A stretch of 64,000 bases of DNA from Cerrena zonata (GCA_038087015.1 JASBNA010000022.1:62001-126000), one strand, 5' to 3'; shown: positions 20,950 to 33,775, counted from the stretch's first letter. The notes: a model not told the origin generated them from the sequence alone. Numbers and translations: made by a program.

Positions 20950-22321
20950 CCGCTGCGTGAAGAAGAAAGATGGAAGATGACTGTTTAGACCAACTCGTAA
21001 TTGAGGAAATGCAATACACAGCGGAGATTCCAGCTTGCAACCTTAGAATGCAAGTAATTAACATTTTCAAGCAAACATATTGTGACAGAGGTGTCACATC
21101 CCGCGTTATATACTCCATATATGGAAGGTCATATGACATCCTAATGTGACTTTGTGATACCACAAGCATGTGCAAAATATTCTAAATATTTTTCTCATGT
21201 TAATTACGCTCTGAGGTTGTAAATTAGAATCTTCGTTGTGATACGTGCCTTGCATCACAGCGGGGATTACTGTATGGTAATATCTCTGAGAACAAAAAGG
21301 CACACACAAGTGAATCTCAGCCAAACTACTTACACTGACACGGGGTTACGGACGTGACTTCCTGAAAAGGAGTTAAGTAGGCGCTGGAGAAAACTCCCAT
21401 CAACGCGATGTGCAATGCATACCAACAATTATGCGAGACACTGTAATTGTTCTTCAAAGTATAATGCAGTGCTTTGAATACAGACTACTAGATACTAATA
21501 ACAAGTATTATGTTCACTGGCACGGTCCAACAAAATAGGACGTTAGACGCCTGGGAAGCCCCATGACCTCACTTAATATTACGTAAGCTACGCTTTGGGA
21601 AAGCAAGATCGGATTATTCGATGCCAAAAGCTCATGAGAGGATGGTACGTATTCATGTTCTGTCTATGGCCAAGATGAACCTATACGTGTATACTTAGCC
21701 TTTTTAGCTACATGAAAGTATCTAAGGGACTATACCACGTCTATATACTTCAGGGACACGTTGATGAGTACCAACCACGCTGCAAATTTGGTGATGGTAA
21801 GAAATAGTCTCCAGCGACCCGGTTCCCGGATCATCCTGGTCAGAGTTCTGGGTCACATTCGCGACCAGAACATCGTTCTTGTATACCATCTCGACACGAC
21901 TATGTCCACCCTCCCAATTCAATGACCTGTACCTGCAGGGATTCTCCATCTTCGTCACAAACTTCCGACCCAGCTCTTGGGCGCAAACTTTGAAGCCTGT
22001 TGCCATACGAAAGGTCCCATGATCACCCGGTCAGTCGGCGAGACCCAGCACCATTCATTATAGAACATGGCCGCGAAACCTTCTGTCGCCGATGGAATCT
22101 ACGATTGCGAATGTCTGCAAACGGATTGTTTACCTTATGAATTACGAGATTACACCTATTACCTGTTTACTCGGCTAGAGCCTCGATTTCCTCGAACCGG
22201 CCAGCCTTCTATAACTCCAACCGTACATGAACTTTTTACCTCAAACGCCTCCCCACTCAACCACAAACCCACCATGCCATCCGCTTAATGATCCTTCTCC
22301 CCCGTCTCCGTCCACCTTATC
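20950..22321. other. Gene-poor spacer
   Basis: About 1.4 kb without a supportable gene. A minus-strand 94-codon frame (22006-21722) starting MATGFKVCAQELGRKF looks mildly protein-like but matches no family I know, and no exon extends it. No repeat was recognised. Confidence 0.4.
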
Positions 22322-23112
22322 ATGCATGAGACTGTCCGTCTACTGGAGGCCGCCGCCGCCTTGTCCCAGCAATTACGTGCCGCTGGTGTACCACACGCCT
22401 TCCATGGTACGATACTGAATGCCGTTCTATCCAATGCTCCGCTCTGTGACGTGAAACCTTTTTATATATCTTCCCCTTGACTTCTTGACCAATTGATGAT
22501 GTAGGAAATATTTTGTATCGTCGAGGGAGGCAATTCGCATCCATTCCGAAGAGTACGGCAGGCGTGCAACGGAAGTGACGACTTTACTGTCACTCCCTCC
22601 CCTTGGAATAATCGGTCAGTATTGTCTCTACTTACGGCAACTAAGAATTCTAAATTTTTCTCTAGACTTCATGCCATATACCAACGCCTTATTCCACCAG
22701 TTGAAGTGAGGTCATTACCCAAACTATCGACGGATCTACTGACTCATTTCTGTCCGTAAGATTGAAATTCTGCCTGCAGGCGAAGAGGGTCCCCGACGTC
22801 TGGACGCAAGCACAACCATGAACATGTCTGGTGTTCCGTTCTTAACTATTTCCGAATTTATTAGGGCTAAACTAAAAGCTTGGTCGCTGTGAGTGCGGGG
22901 TAAACACATGCATGTTGATCTTTTCGACTGACTCTAGACCCTACAGGCGGCGTCTCGAGCGGGATGCCCAGGACGTTGCCTATGCACTATCCCGTTATTG
23001 GGATCGCGTCGATATCAACCGAATACCTGACCAAGATATGAGTGAGTTCGTCAGGCAGTACCCTACCGCAGCACCTGCCTGGAGAGAACTCAGAAGAAAG
23101 TATGGCATGTGA
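22322..23112 (+). CDS. Small basidiomycete protein resembling a nucleotidyltransferase fold
   Basis: Exons 22322-22450, 22505-22614, 22666-22705, 22761-22888 and 22938 (or 22947)-23112 give about 190 residues. The N-terminus (RLLEAAAALSQQLRAAGVPH) followed by AFHGTILNAV and then DEIFCIVEGG resembles helix, G-[ST] turn and acidic strand of minimal nucleotidyltransferases. The middle has VEIEILPAGEEGPRRLD and PFLTISEFIRAKLKAW, and the end DAQDVAYALSRYW. The second acidic residue of the usual D-x-D metal site seems replaced, so catalysis is doubtful. The fold is an inference. The last intron has two tandem acceptors 9 nt apart (TAG at 22937, CAG at 22946), both in frame. I recognise the sequence style from other Agaricomycetes but know no function. 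Confidence 0.6.
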
Positions 23113-24826
23113 GTGTCACAGGACCTTTCTCCGGCTATGATCGATTCTGACCATCAGATCCAGGAGGTAGGGGTGTGAAAATGTCAACAATCAGCTCTGG
23201 ATCGCCTATGCATCACTGGAGCTGACAACATTGGCAATCGGAAGTCGACCGTGTATTCTCTAAACTTGACATTGTTACCATTATACTTACGCATGTTCAA
23301 CTATGTTATTGTATCTAGCATTCTCTACGGTGCTACAGATAAGTAAGACCCGTTCTCAACGTGTTGACATAAAGACAGCCACCCCAATTCACACGTGCTA
23401 TCGTCGCCTCCCGGCCATGCTCAGACTGGCCTTCCCGACTTCGTATTCCCCCGCAGTCGGTACCGGCTTCTGGAGCCCCGTTTATTTCAATCCTCGGAGC
23501 CAATACAGGCTACCAGTCCAGAGTCGGTCGGCCCTGCCGACTTGTTATTCAACAGTCAATCTGCAGCAGACATAGGTACCGCTCTTCGAACACAGACGCT
23601 CATTCTAGCGGCCGAAATGTTTCATTGAGTAGATGTAGCTTCTGCCGCGATTCAAAAGATTTACGTACATACTTCAAGATGATTTCAGGGACCCAAGCTA
23701 TGCTGCCTTGGCGTTCTATGAATCCCTTTTAGATGTAACTCCACGGAGGTCTGCTGACGTCTCGCTCACTGAGGCAAGATTAACCTCGCTTCCTGTTGGG
23801 AAAACGCGAGGCATTGTCTGACTGAGCAGGTCGGTCAGAATTAGTCACCTGTGGGTTTTCGCTCAATTGATTGTGCGCCTCCGAGCCATATCCTCTGATG
23901 TCATTGTATCAGATAAGAGTCACGACTACCGTTAATCGTCCTCAAAAGGATGGACTGTCATGCTCCAGATAAATTGGTCTGTTGGGTTGGGCTGATAATG
24001 CATATCATTTAGATCGCGTCCCGGGCCGCATGTTTTGCTTTATCGGATTCCTCGCTCTTAATTCCATGTCGACTTCGGCGAAAATGGGGCTCCATGTGTT
24101 CTCATGAGAAGCTAAAACTCTGTAGTCTGTACGAGGCCAATCCTGGAGGTCTAACTTTGGGACACTTGGACTATTCTGGCTCGTTATCGCAGACCCCAAA
24201 AGTGTCCCTCTCGACCCGTTTTAATTCTCTTGTTGTGCTTCAACTATTCAGGCCGAGAGGCGCTTTTGGCGATGAGAACAGGTGGACATTAACATTAAAT
24301 GAAGGCTAATATCACTTCTCGTGACAACGTTCGGCCGCTTTGCTCGCACCGCGACCGATTGAGAACATTGGTGTCTTAATATTCGTTAAGCAGCTCATAT
24401 CGGACTTCATGCAAATATGGCACATCTACTTCATGATTTGTCTGTTATATCCCGCACCCTATGACCGATGTGTCACGATATATGGATCCGCGAAGGTCTA
24501 CCCGGCAAGCTCTCCAAGCCTTTGCCTTTTTTGTTCTCGAAATAGCCAAATTAGGAAAAAAATGAAGGTTGACCGTGTACTGTATCTCTACTACTCTACT
24601 TACTCAGGAGAGAGCTCCGTGAAGTATATATACTATAACTCTATGTGCTGTATATCTGCTAGTGACTGATAGGTGGTGCAAGTCCGTTCGAATACCTCCA
24701 TGGTCATAGGACTCAGGCGTCACGCATGTCACCTCAATGTCACCATGTGGCGTGACAGACGCGTAATACGCGTCCTGCAAGCGTCAGAAATCTCAATACC
24801 TTTCATCCGACTACCACCTTTCCATA
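23113..24826. other. Gene-poor spacer upstream of RPT6
   Basis: 1.7 kb whose only coding-like parts are listed as a relic at 23395-23821. The remaining 1 kb has no gene or repeat I can support. Confidence 0.4.
23395..23821 (+). pseudogene. Coding relic, two open stretches, unknown protein
   Basis: A frame at 23395-23628 (with GLPDFVFPRSRYRLLEPRLF and ALRTQTLILAAEMFH) is followed by an open stretch ending at a stop at 23819-23821, which reads RDPSYAALAFYESLLDVTPR then TEARLTSLPVGKTRGIV. The composition is protein-like, and TTTCAG at about 23683 could be an acceptor. No ATG and no clean donor connect the two parts. It may be the remains of a gene or an intact small gene whose first exon I could not find. 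Confidence 0.3.
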
Positions 24827-26385
24827 ATGCCTGTCGCCGTACCATCCACACCCACACCTTCAGGCGGTCTCAAAGCCTACTACCAGGCTAAGATCGAAGC
24901 GGCAGAACTTGAAATCAACCAGAAGACTCAGAACTTGCGTCGACTGGAGGCACAACGAAATGCGCTGAATGCTAGAGGTATGCTCGAGCAGTTGTTTCAA
25001 TAATGGTGATATAGAGGAACTGAGTAGACCTTCTTTATAGTTAGATTGCTTCGAGAAGAGCTTCAACTGCTACATGAACCTGGCAGCTATGTCGGTGAGG
25101 TCGTAAAACCCATGGGCAAGAACAGAGTTCTTGTCAAAGTTCAGCCAGAAGGCAAATACAGTACGTAGTTTTACTGAATGTTATATCCCTTCACCCACAG
25201 AATGGACCTCTAGTTGTCGATCTGGACTCCGAAATCGATATCAACAAACTTACGCCTTCTCTCCGTGTGGCTCTTCGATCGGATTCGTATACAATACACA
25301 AGATACTCCCTAACAAGGTGGACCCTCTGGTTTCGCTTATGATGGTTGAGAAAGTACCGGACAGTACCTACGAGATGGTTGGTGGTCTCGACAAGCAAAT
25401 TAAAGAAATCAAGGAAGTCATCGAGTTGCCCGTCAAGCACCCAGAACTCTTCGAATCTCTCGGTATCGCTCAACCTAAGGGTGTCCTGCTATATGGTCCT
25501 CCGGGTACCGGTAAAACCTTGCTTGCGCGTGCTGTGGCTCATCACACGGACTGTAAATTTATCAGGGTTTCTGGCTCAGAGCTTGTACAAAAGTATATTG
25601 GAGAAGGTAGCCGAATGGTTCGAGAACTCTTCGTGATGGCCAGAGAACATGCACCAAGTATTATCTTCATGGATGAAATTGATTCCATTGGAAGTTCGAG
25701 AGGAGAAGGTGGTTCTGGAGGTGGTGACTCTGAAGTACAGCGTACGATGTTGGAGCTTCTGAACCAATTGGATGGTTTCGAGCCCACAAAGAACATCAAG
25801 GTGATCATGGCCACCAACAGAATAGGTCAGCTGATTCACGTTTAACATGTGAAATGCTCCTTATAACCTCTCTTGCTACAGACATCCTCGATTCGGCACT
25901 TCTGCGACCAGGACGAATCGACAGAAAGATCGAATTTCCTCCACCAGGCCCTGAAGCTCGTGTAGCGATTCTTCGTATCCACTCGCGCAAGGTAAACATG
26001 CGTTCTTCTAGAATTCGTTCGGCGACAACCTATCTGAGATTGTCTTTCATTTCACAGATGTCACTGCAGCGTGGAATCAATCTTCGTGTCCTCGCTGAGA
26101 AGATGGGGCAATGTTCTGGAGCCGAAGTCCGTGGTATCTGTACAGAAGCCGGTACGTGCTGTGAATCACTCACACGTTATCTCTGAAATTGACTCTGGCT
26201 TTAGGTATGTACGCGCTTCGAGAACGAAGGCAACATGTTACGCAGGAGGACTTTGAGTTCGCCGTAGCAAAGGTTCGTGTTCTTGGGAATCGGGATATTG
26301 GGATGACAATTGACTCGCCTTTTTGGTATAGGTTCTCAAGAAGAACCAGGAAGGAAACACCTCCGTCAACAAGTTGTTCTCCTGA
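24827..26385 (+). CDS. RPT6: 26S proteasome regulatory ATPase RPT6 (SUG1/PSMC5)
   Basis: Exons 24827-24977, 25041-25160, 25214-25825, 25882-25991, 26058-26151, 26205-26272 and 26332-26385 give 402 residues, normal for the family. In order: N-terminal coiled coil ([20 protein letters not shown]), OB-like region, AAA domain with Walker A GPPGTGKT at about 185-192, Walker B IIFMDEID, sensor ATNR and the arginine finger region [17 protein letters not shown], then the C-terminal helical domain. The gene is one of six ATPases of the 19S base that unfold substrates and open the 20S gate. At the second intron a CAG at 25198-25200 precedes the TAG at 25211-25213; only the downstream site keeps the frame. 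Confidence 0.98.
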
Positions 26386-26891
26386 ATGTCTTTTTGTATT
26401 TTACATTACCTTTTGCAGTTCAACGTGTTGTTTTGGGGTCGTTCCACTTCCTCTAAATCTCTCTCACTGTCTAGAACGTGACCCGTGACAGTTCCAGTCT
26501 GATTCTCATCAAAGCGACAGTTCTGGAGCTGAATACCAACAACATATGTCTATTTCGTGGCTGTCTGTAGAAGGAATAATACCCTTTGCCCGATACTGTC
26601 TTGTCCTGAAGGCGAGGTTGTAATACAAATTCAACGACATGAGGATACAGGTTGTTATTTGGTGTCAGTTCCTACTGGAATGATTACTGTCAACGAAATG
26701 AAAATTTCTTGTTTCCGCGACCTTCTTTCCATTATACTTCGCCTCATGGTTGATGAACAAGGGCGAGCAACTACCATGAACGCTACACCAGTGACGGCAT
26801 TGACGCGCCCGCTGCCAGTCAGTCAAAAGCCGAGACGCGAGTGTGGCTGATACCCTTCCCCACTCTCCCTCGTTCCCACTACCCTACCAGG

Positions 26892-29800
26892 ATGCCTGCT
26901 CCTAAGATTTGCCCGCGGCTCAAGGCCACTGGGATCTGTCACGAACAGAGCTGTCCAAACCGTCACGACGTGAAGATCTGTGTGCCATGCGGTGTGGTAT
27001 GCACCACTGAAAGCGCATACCGGGCGCATCTTCGAGGCAAGAAGCATCGATCCAGGACGGGGTCCGGTCGACGGATCTTTCATTGCTCCCTCTGTACCAA
27101 GAATGTTCCAGAGTATCAATGGGAAGAGCATACCTTCAACCAACGCCATGTTGGTCACGCTGTGAAGCGGGGAATATCACCCGACATCCAACCTGAGGAA
27201 GCAGTCCTATCTGCACAAGAACGGCTATGCGCCGTTTGCGATCGAATCATCCAACATAGCTCATGGAATGCGCATGTCAATGGCAATTCTCATCGAAAGA
27301 TGAAAACGTTCATTGCTTTCCGCTCCGCCTTTGAAGAGGCTGAGCGCAACAAGCATGGAATGGTTGTCTCCGATGAGGATGGCATCGACCTCGGCATCAT
27401 AGATCCCGTGCATGCTGAGAATGGCATGGTGACGGTCATTACTGTTAGGAATACCATCCCGTCTTCGCGAATTCGAATCTCTGAGCTTCGACTAGGCTCA
27501 CAATCAAGCAATGGTCGCTCATTGTAAGTGTACGGTTTTTAGTACTTAAGAGAGTGATAATTTACAACAGGGGTGACAGTTTCTCTGCTTCCGCCGAAAC
27601 CGCTGACATTCGGTTCGGAAGGGATTTTCGTATTGACATTTCCTTCAAACAACAATATCTAGGCCGATACGAAGATCGTCTAGAGATTGTTTTCGAAGAT
27701 CTCAGCCTCAACAGTTCCTTTGTCATCGTTCGACCTCTCTCGGCGATCGTTGGAAACAAAGAAGATCATGAGAACTTGAAACCCCGAGCTCCGTACCAAC
27801 CGAGGAAACGAGGCTCTCGAGATCCAGAGACATCGGTCATCGCAGGACCACCCCCACCAGCCACCAAAACAGTGAAGTGGGTAACACGGTTGCTTCCTTT
27901 CGATATCCCAAAGAATATTGCTTCCATCCTCCTCGAAGGCGATCCGCCTGCTGAAACGGCAGGCAACTTACAACTGACCATTCTTCCTCCTCATCTGAAT
28001 GTAAATACGTATGCCAGACACTTCCAGACGCTATTGTGGGTTGAAGAGTTCCGTATGCAGTACGTCTTGTTCTTTTGTTACTTGTTCGAGAAACTGAATA
28101 TAGACAATAGGCATGACCTTGAGCTATACGATATTGCGGACGCACACCTGAGGAGACACGGGCCTTTTTATCAGTAAGTTACCACTACATGAAAGATTCT
28201 AACATTGATAACACTCACCTACTTTCTTTACAGTCTCGAAGTCCCCGGACTGGCAGAGAATAGACCTAGTGTGGTCGTTGGTATGTTACTTATTCTCTTT
28301 GCAACATAAAACCCGCTTTTATGATTTTTTCTCAGGCGATCGAATCCTCGTGAAGCGACACGGTTGGACTAAGGGCCATTGGTACGAAGGGCATGTCCAC
28401 TTCGTGCGACTCCTCGAAGTCGGACTCAAATTTCATGAATCATTTCCTGGCCATACTGACAATATGAAATATCACATCCGCTTCAAACTGAATCGTCTCC
28501 CCCTACGACGTCAGCACGAAGCTCTATCAAGTGCATTCGCACCAAATCGCCTATTATTCCCCAAGTCACGCGACGTGGTGAGGAGTGTACCCACAACCAC
28601 CGCAGAACTTCGAGATTGGATTTACAACCCGCTCATTGCTCGTAATGCTGAACAGTTACAAGCTGTTGCCTCCATTGTGCAGCTTCCACCTAGTCACGCA
28701 CCCTTCGTTGTGTTTGGGCCGTGAGTTTTGTTTTTTAATCCGTCCCGACTGATATTTATTTGCAAACATACAGGCCTGGGACAGGGAAAACTGTCACTAT
28801 CGTAGAGGCTATCCGTCAACTTATACGCACCAATCCTGGCCATCATATCGTCGCTTGCGCACCAAGTAACAGTGCCGCGGACCTCATTGCATCTCGTCTC
28901 AGTGTGCTTGGGAATGCCCAACTCTTCCGACTCTATGCACCCTCTCGCAACAAGAAGCAGGTCCCTGACAACCTGCTCCCCTTCACGCATACCACACGCT
29001 CAGACGAAGGTGTTCCTATCTTTGGGGTCCCCCCTCTCGCCGTTCTTCGACGTTACAAAGTCGTCGTCGTGACGTGCGTCTCCGCACCAGTTCTGCATGG
29101 AGTTGGACTTCCGAGAGGTCATTTTACACATGTTTTCATCGACGAGGCTGGTCAGGCGACCGAACCAGAGTCAATGGCTTCGATCAAGTTGCTTTCCGAC
29201 AATACCACCAATGTTATTTTGTCGGGCGACCCCATGCAATTAGGTCCTATCATCCGGTCTCCAGTGGCAAGAATTTTGAAGTTCGACTTGAGCTACCTCG
29301 AAAGACTGATGAATATGCCATTGTACAATGATCGAAGTTGGCGAGGAAAGACGTACGTGATCATTTAACTGCCTGGATGTCTCAGAAATCATCTTTACGA
29401 TTACTTTCTTCAGTGTCGTCAAGTTGATCAACAACTTCCGTTCACACCCCGAGGTCCTCAAGTTCCCGAACGACCAGTTCTACAAAGGGGAACTCCGTTC
29501 CTGCGGGGACAAGAGGGTGGTGGATTCATACGTTGGGTGGTCACATCTTCCGAACAAACGGTTCCCGATCATTTTCCATGCTGTCTCGGGCGAGGATCAA
29601 AGGGAGGCATCGTCACCTTCCTTCTTCAACATTTCCGAGGTGACGCAGGTGAAGAAGTATGTCCAGGCTTTACGCGATGACAGAAAATTCAGGATCAGTG
29701 AGTTCTACCATTTTCTTCGTGAGCGGAACTGACCCTTGGGTTGAATAGCGAATAATGATATTGGAATCATTACTCCGTACCAAGCACAGTGTGGGCGTAT

Positions 29801-30403
29801 CCGGAAGGCTCTACAGGACTTCGAGGGGATCAAAGTGGGTAGTGTCGAGGAGTTCCAGGGTCAGGTATGTCTGCAAAATGAAATGGTATAGTCAGAGCGA
29901 CAAAGGCTAATTTATCTGCATAGGAACGTCGGGTGATCATAATTTCGACTGTGAGGAGCAGTAAAGAGTACATCGAATACGATATCAAGCATACCCTTGG
30001 CTTCGTCGCCAGTCCTCGTCGGTTCAACGGTATGTACCTACCAACAAAGTCAAGGTTCAGAATCTGATGCATTCCATTCTTAGTCGCTGTTACTCGTGCA
30101 CAAGCACTACTCATCATCATTGGAGACCCGTCTGTCATTTCACTCGACCCACTCTGGCGAACTTTCCTCAATCGTCTCTACAACAACAAGGCCTGGAAGG
30201 GTGATCCACCAACCTGGGACCCTAAAGCCAAGGTTAGATTGAATGGAGGATACGATCAGCAGGTGGTCGAGGAGACCATGAATGATATGAATGATTTCAC
30301 AAAGGCCATGACGAGGTTGACATTAGGGGATTTGATACCGCAGCTGGAGGAGGACGATGATGTCGCTGCAAATGACGACCGACCTTGGCAAGAGGCCGAG
30401 TGA
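26892..30403 (+). CDS. SDE3/MOV10-type SF1 RNA helicase with N-terminal zinc fingers
   Basis: Ten exons (26892-27523, 27571-28059, 28111-28173, 28234-28280, 28336-28720, 28774-29352, 29414-29697, 29749-29864, 29924-30029, 30084-30403) give 1006 residues. The N-terminus has a CCCH finger ([19 protein letters not shown]) and three C2H2-like units ([20 protein letters not shown] onwards). The UPF1-like helicase core has GPPGTGKT, an APSNSAAD motif, the box [39 protein letters not shown] and FNVAVTRAQ. SDE3/MOV10 relatives act in RNA silencing, and the Neurospora member SAD-3 in meiotic silencing. I infer a role in small-RNA-directed defence; orthology needs a tree against UPF1/SEN1. Confidence 0.93.
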
Positions 30404-30616
30404 GCCGTGTTTATCGGTCATTGTTGCAATACGGTAGATCTTCTTGACATTTGTTACGATTTGCTTGTTCTATTTCTTGGATTTGTGCTCCTGAAATGCA
30501 TTACCATCTTGTTTGTATCATTTGAGATTGTGTTTCACAATATTTGGTGCGATTAGACCGAGAACATCTCGGCAATAATATTGTAATGTGAGTAGCAACC
30601 AAACAAAAAAGAAGAC

Positions 30617-31320
30617 TCAAGCTCGAGCAGAACCTCTACACGCGGAATAGTCATTAATGACAGTAGTATGTGATGCGGCAGAGAAAACACGCACCTGTTC
30701 GCTACTGCAGCTTTGTGTACTTCGGCCTTCTTCGTTAGCGTAGCACCCTCACCGTTGAGTATGTTCACCATCTCTCGTGCGATCCGCTCCTCCATAGTCT
30801 GACCTCGACCCTTCCCCTTTTTACAGCTATCAATGATCCATGTTACAGCGTACATCACCCGACGTTTCTCTTGAAGAGCTACTGGCCTGATCATGACCTT
30901 CGCACCGACCTTGTTGGACACCACTCGGACAGCAGGTGCAGCGGTCTCGATAGCTTTTCGGAAAAGAGGTAATGGCGGGGCTCGTGTAAAGGCATGAAGA
31001 TGAAGGAGGATACGAGAGACTTGTTTTTGAGCCTTCTGCCTCTCTCCATGTTGCATCAAGCGATTGGTGAAATATTGAAGCAAAGGATCTTCGGCCGGTG
31101 GCAGATCTGAGAAATGAGTTTCTGCTGACGGCCGTATAGGTGATGCAGGTGGAAGTGTGGCCACATCAACGTCGGAAGTAGGAGTGCTCCCAGGGAACTC
31201 TTTCAGAGCAGATGCAAGTGCACCAAGGACTGGTTCTCCTTTCGAACGAGGGGTTGTTGAGACTGAGCGAAGAGTGAACCGTGGCGTTTTGGTCAGAGAC
31301 TGCCGCAGTACTGACAACAT
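30617..31320 (-). CDS. Mitochondrial ribosomal protein uS7m
   Basis: Exons 31320-30695 and 30635-30617 give 214 residues. A basic, Ser/Thr-rich leader typical of mitochondrial import is followed by the S7 fold: LLQYFTNRLMQHGERQKAQK, RKAIETAAPAVRVVSNKVGA, MIRPVALQEKRRVMYAVTWI and AREMVNILNGEGATLTKKAE, ending VANRGSARA. The last exon is only 19 nt. uS7 nucleates assembly of the head of the small subunit and binds 3'-domain rRNA. It converges with the helicase gene (213 bp between stops) and is divergent to GPI3, sharing a 362 bp promoter region. Confidence 0.95.
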
Positions 31321-31682
31321 GGTCTGTTGTACATATAAGAAAACATCACAGAGGGATACACTATTCAGTATTCGCACCGTTTATAATGTTATGAACTTCA
31401 CGTCCTCGGAGGCACGCTGTAGGTGGAAGTGAAGTTCGAGTGAAACGAATTGAATGCTGGAGCGTGGAGAAATAGCCATTTTAGGTATTATATTCCCACG
31501 GGTCATTTGCTGAGGTTTCTCTCCCAAGCTGAACGTTCAACCAGTGACCACCGCGGCCGTTGTTGCTGAAGTCACTGAGCTGTGTCTTGGGACAAAATAG
31601 TTAACTGGCATGATATTGATTATCTGCTTCAATTATCACTAACGACCAAACACATCGATTCAATTAGAGGAGCAAGACAGAT

Positions 31683-33546
31683 ATGCTTCCGACTTCGATT
31701 GCGTATGGAATGTAGCTGGTGTCTTTAAACATTCTACTAACGTGCATTTTAGTTTGATTTCCGACTTTTTCCATCCTAATGTTGGAGGGGTGGAAATGAA
31801 CGTATACATGTTAGGTGCAAATCTTATACAACGTGGTCACCGAGTGAGCATAGCAATAATGCTCAGGTACAAAAACGAACTTACCTCGATGTAGGTCATT
31901 GTCATCACGCATAGCCATCCCCCAGACCGAGTAGGTGTCCGCTGGTTGTTGCCAGCATTGAAGGTCTACCATATTCCCTTCCCTACTATTGCGTCTTCGG
32001 CAACGTTACCCAACTTCTTCACCTTCTTGCCGTACTTCAGGACCATTATGTTGAGAGAGGGTGTCGAATTGGTCCATGTTCATGCCAGTTTATCGTCACT
32101 TGCGCATGAAGGTATCCTCCATGCTCACCATATGGGTCTGCGTACCGTCTTCACAGACCACAGTCTTTTTGGATTCGATGACGCTGCGAGCATCCTAACC
32201 AATAAACTACTGGAAGGTGCATTGAGGAATGTTGATGCAACCATCTGTGTCTCTAACACAGGGTAAGATAGCATAGCATCAATCCGAGTCTCGTTAATGA
32301 CGTTCATTAATCCAGACGAGAAAACACCGTTTTACGAGCTCGAATTCCGCCCCAATCTGTTTATGTCATCCCAAATGCTTTGGTTGCAGAAAGGTTTCGT
32401 CCAGCGTCCGACCCACCTCGGAAGGATATCAGTAAGTCTCCAAACTGCTTGTGCACTAGGCATATTCTCATTATAACTGCAGTAACGATTGTCGTACTTT
32501 CACGCCTTGCATATCGAAAAGGTATCGATTTACTAGTTGCGACTGCGCCTCGTATATGCAAAATGTTTCCAAAAGTTCGGTTCTTAGTCGGTGAGTTATT
32601 ATGCGCATAATCACCCGACCCAATACTGATAAACCGAATTTAGGAGGAGACGGTCCCAAGTTGATTGACTTGCTTCAAATGCGCGAAAAGAACCAACTTC
32701 AAGACCAAATAGAACTCCTTGGAAGCGTTCGTCATCGAGATGTCCGTGATGTACGTTAGACATGTCAGTATGAGTGACGAGTGTTTCTGATATGTTGAGC
32801 AGGTGCTCACGCGAGGGTCAATTTTCATGAACACCTCGTTGACCGAGTCCTTCGGTATTGCTAGTTTGGAGGCGGCTTGTGCCGGTCTTTACGTGGTATC
32901 CACTCGTGTTGGTGGTTTACCGGAAATCTTGCCCAAGGATATGATTTCCTTTGCAAATCCCGACGAGGATGGTATGTTCTAATACTTTTACATATGTTTG
33001 GCATTACATAAACCTTTTTTTAGACATTATTCGAGCTATGAAAGAAGCGATTGATGTCATCTCAAAGGGTAAACATGACCCTCATCGTGCTCATGAACGA
33101 GTCAAAGGATTCTATGATTGGGCCGACGTCACTGAACGAACCGAACATGTTTATGAAGCCGTCCTCGCTAGCGAACCATACGACTTCTGGACAAGGATGT
33201 ACAGGTATGTAGTGATGGCTAAAGTTCAATCGAATGTAGATACTGATACTGGTCTCAAGGACATTGGACTTGGGTCGGTTCGTAGGACCAATTTACGCCA
33301 TCATTCTTCTTGTGGATTGCCTGTTCTTTATGTTCCTCGAGTGGTGGATGCCTGCTTGTGATATCGATAAGGTGGAGATGCATTGGAACCAAGAGAACTT
33401 CGTCCAGGTAATTTCAGTTCCCTTCTATATTTCGCACCATCAGTTTCATTTTTCTGAAAGAGCGTATTCAGCTAGCAGACCGGTGTCACTCTACACAGGA
33501 TGGAAATGTTCCCCGAGACGAAGAACATCACTTCCCGAACGAATAA
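31683..33546 (+). CDS. GPI3: GPI-anchor biosynthesis UDP-GlcNAc transferase catalytic subunit (PIG-A/GPI3)
   Basis: Ten exons (31683-31702, 31753-31843, 31895-32262, 32316-32431, 32483-32590, 32644-32750, 32803-32971, 33024-33204, 33260-33407, 33472-33546) give 460 residues. The first exon is only 20 nt. The protein is a GT4 glycosyltransferase: LISDFFHPNVGGVEMNVYML, HVHASLSSLAHEGILHAHHM, FTDHSLFGFDD, VVLSRLAYRKGIDLL, FLVGGDGPK, and the donor-site motif NTSLTESFGIASLEAACAGL with the EX7E glutamates. A single C-terminal membrane helix (IYAIILLVDCLFFMFLEWW) anchors it in the ER. With partner subunits it transfers GlcNAc to phosphatidylinositol, the first GPI-anchor step. Confidence 0.97.
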
Positions 33547-33775
33547 ACCCATCAATATATTCCCCACATGATAATGCGATACCCTCACATACAGTATATT
33601 CCCTTATCTCTTTATCCTACACACCTTCCAAATCAATCACATTGATCGGTAACTTTCGATCACGGTCGTCTGATCGCAGAAACCATATGCATCTCAAAAG
33701 GACAGTTATAAAGGAAAACATCTCCTTCATTAGACGCGGAGGATCACCTTCTCAACCTCCATCAACGGTGGAGCT

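Noticed and set aside
21722..22006. 94-codon minus-strand frame starting with ATG
   Set aside because: Reads like protein but has no homology I recognise and no supporting exons; left as a note in the spacer.
26557..26850. 97-codon plus-strand frame between RPT6 and the helicase
   Set aside because: No ATG near its start and no family; it lies in the 3'/5' flank of two well-defined genes.
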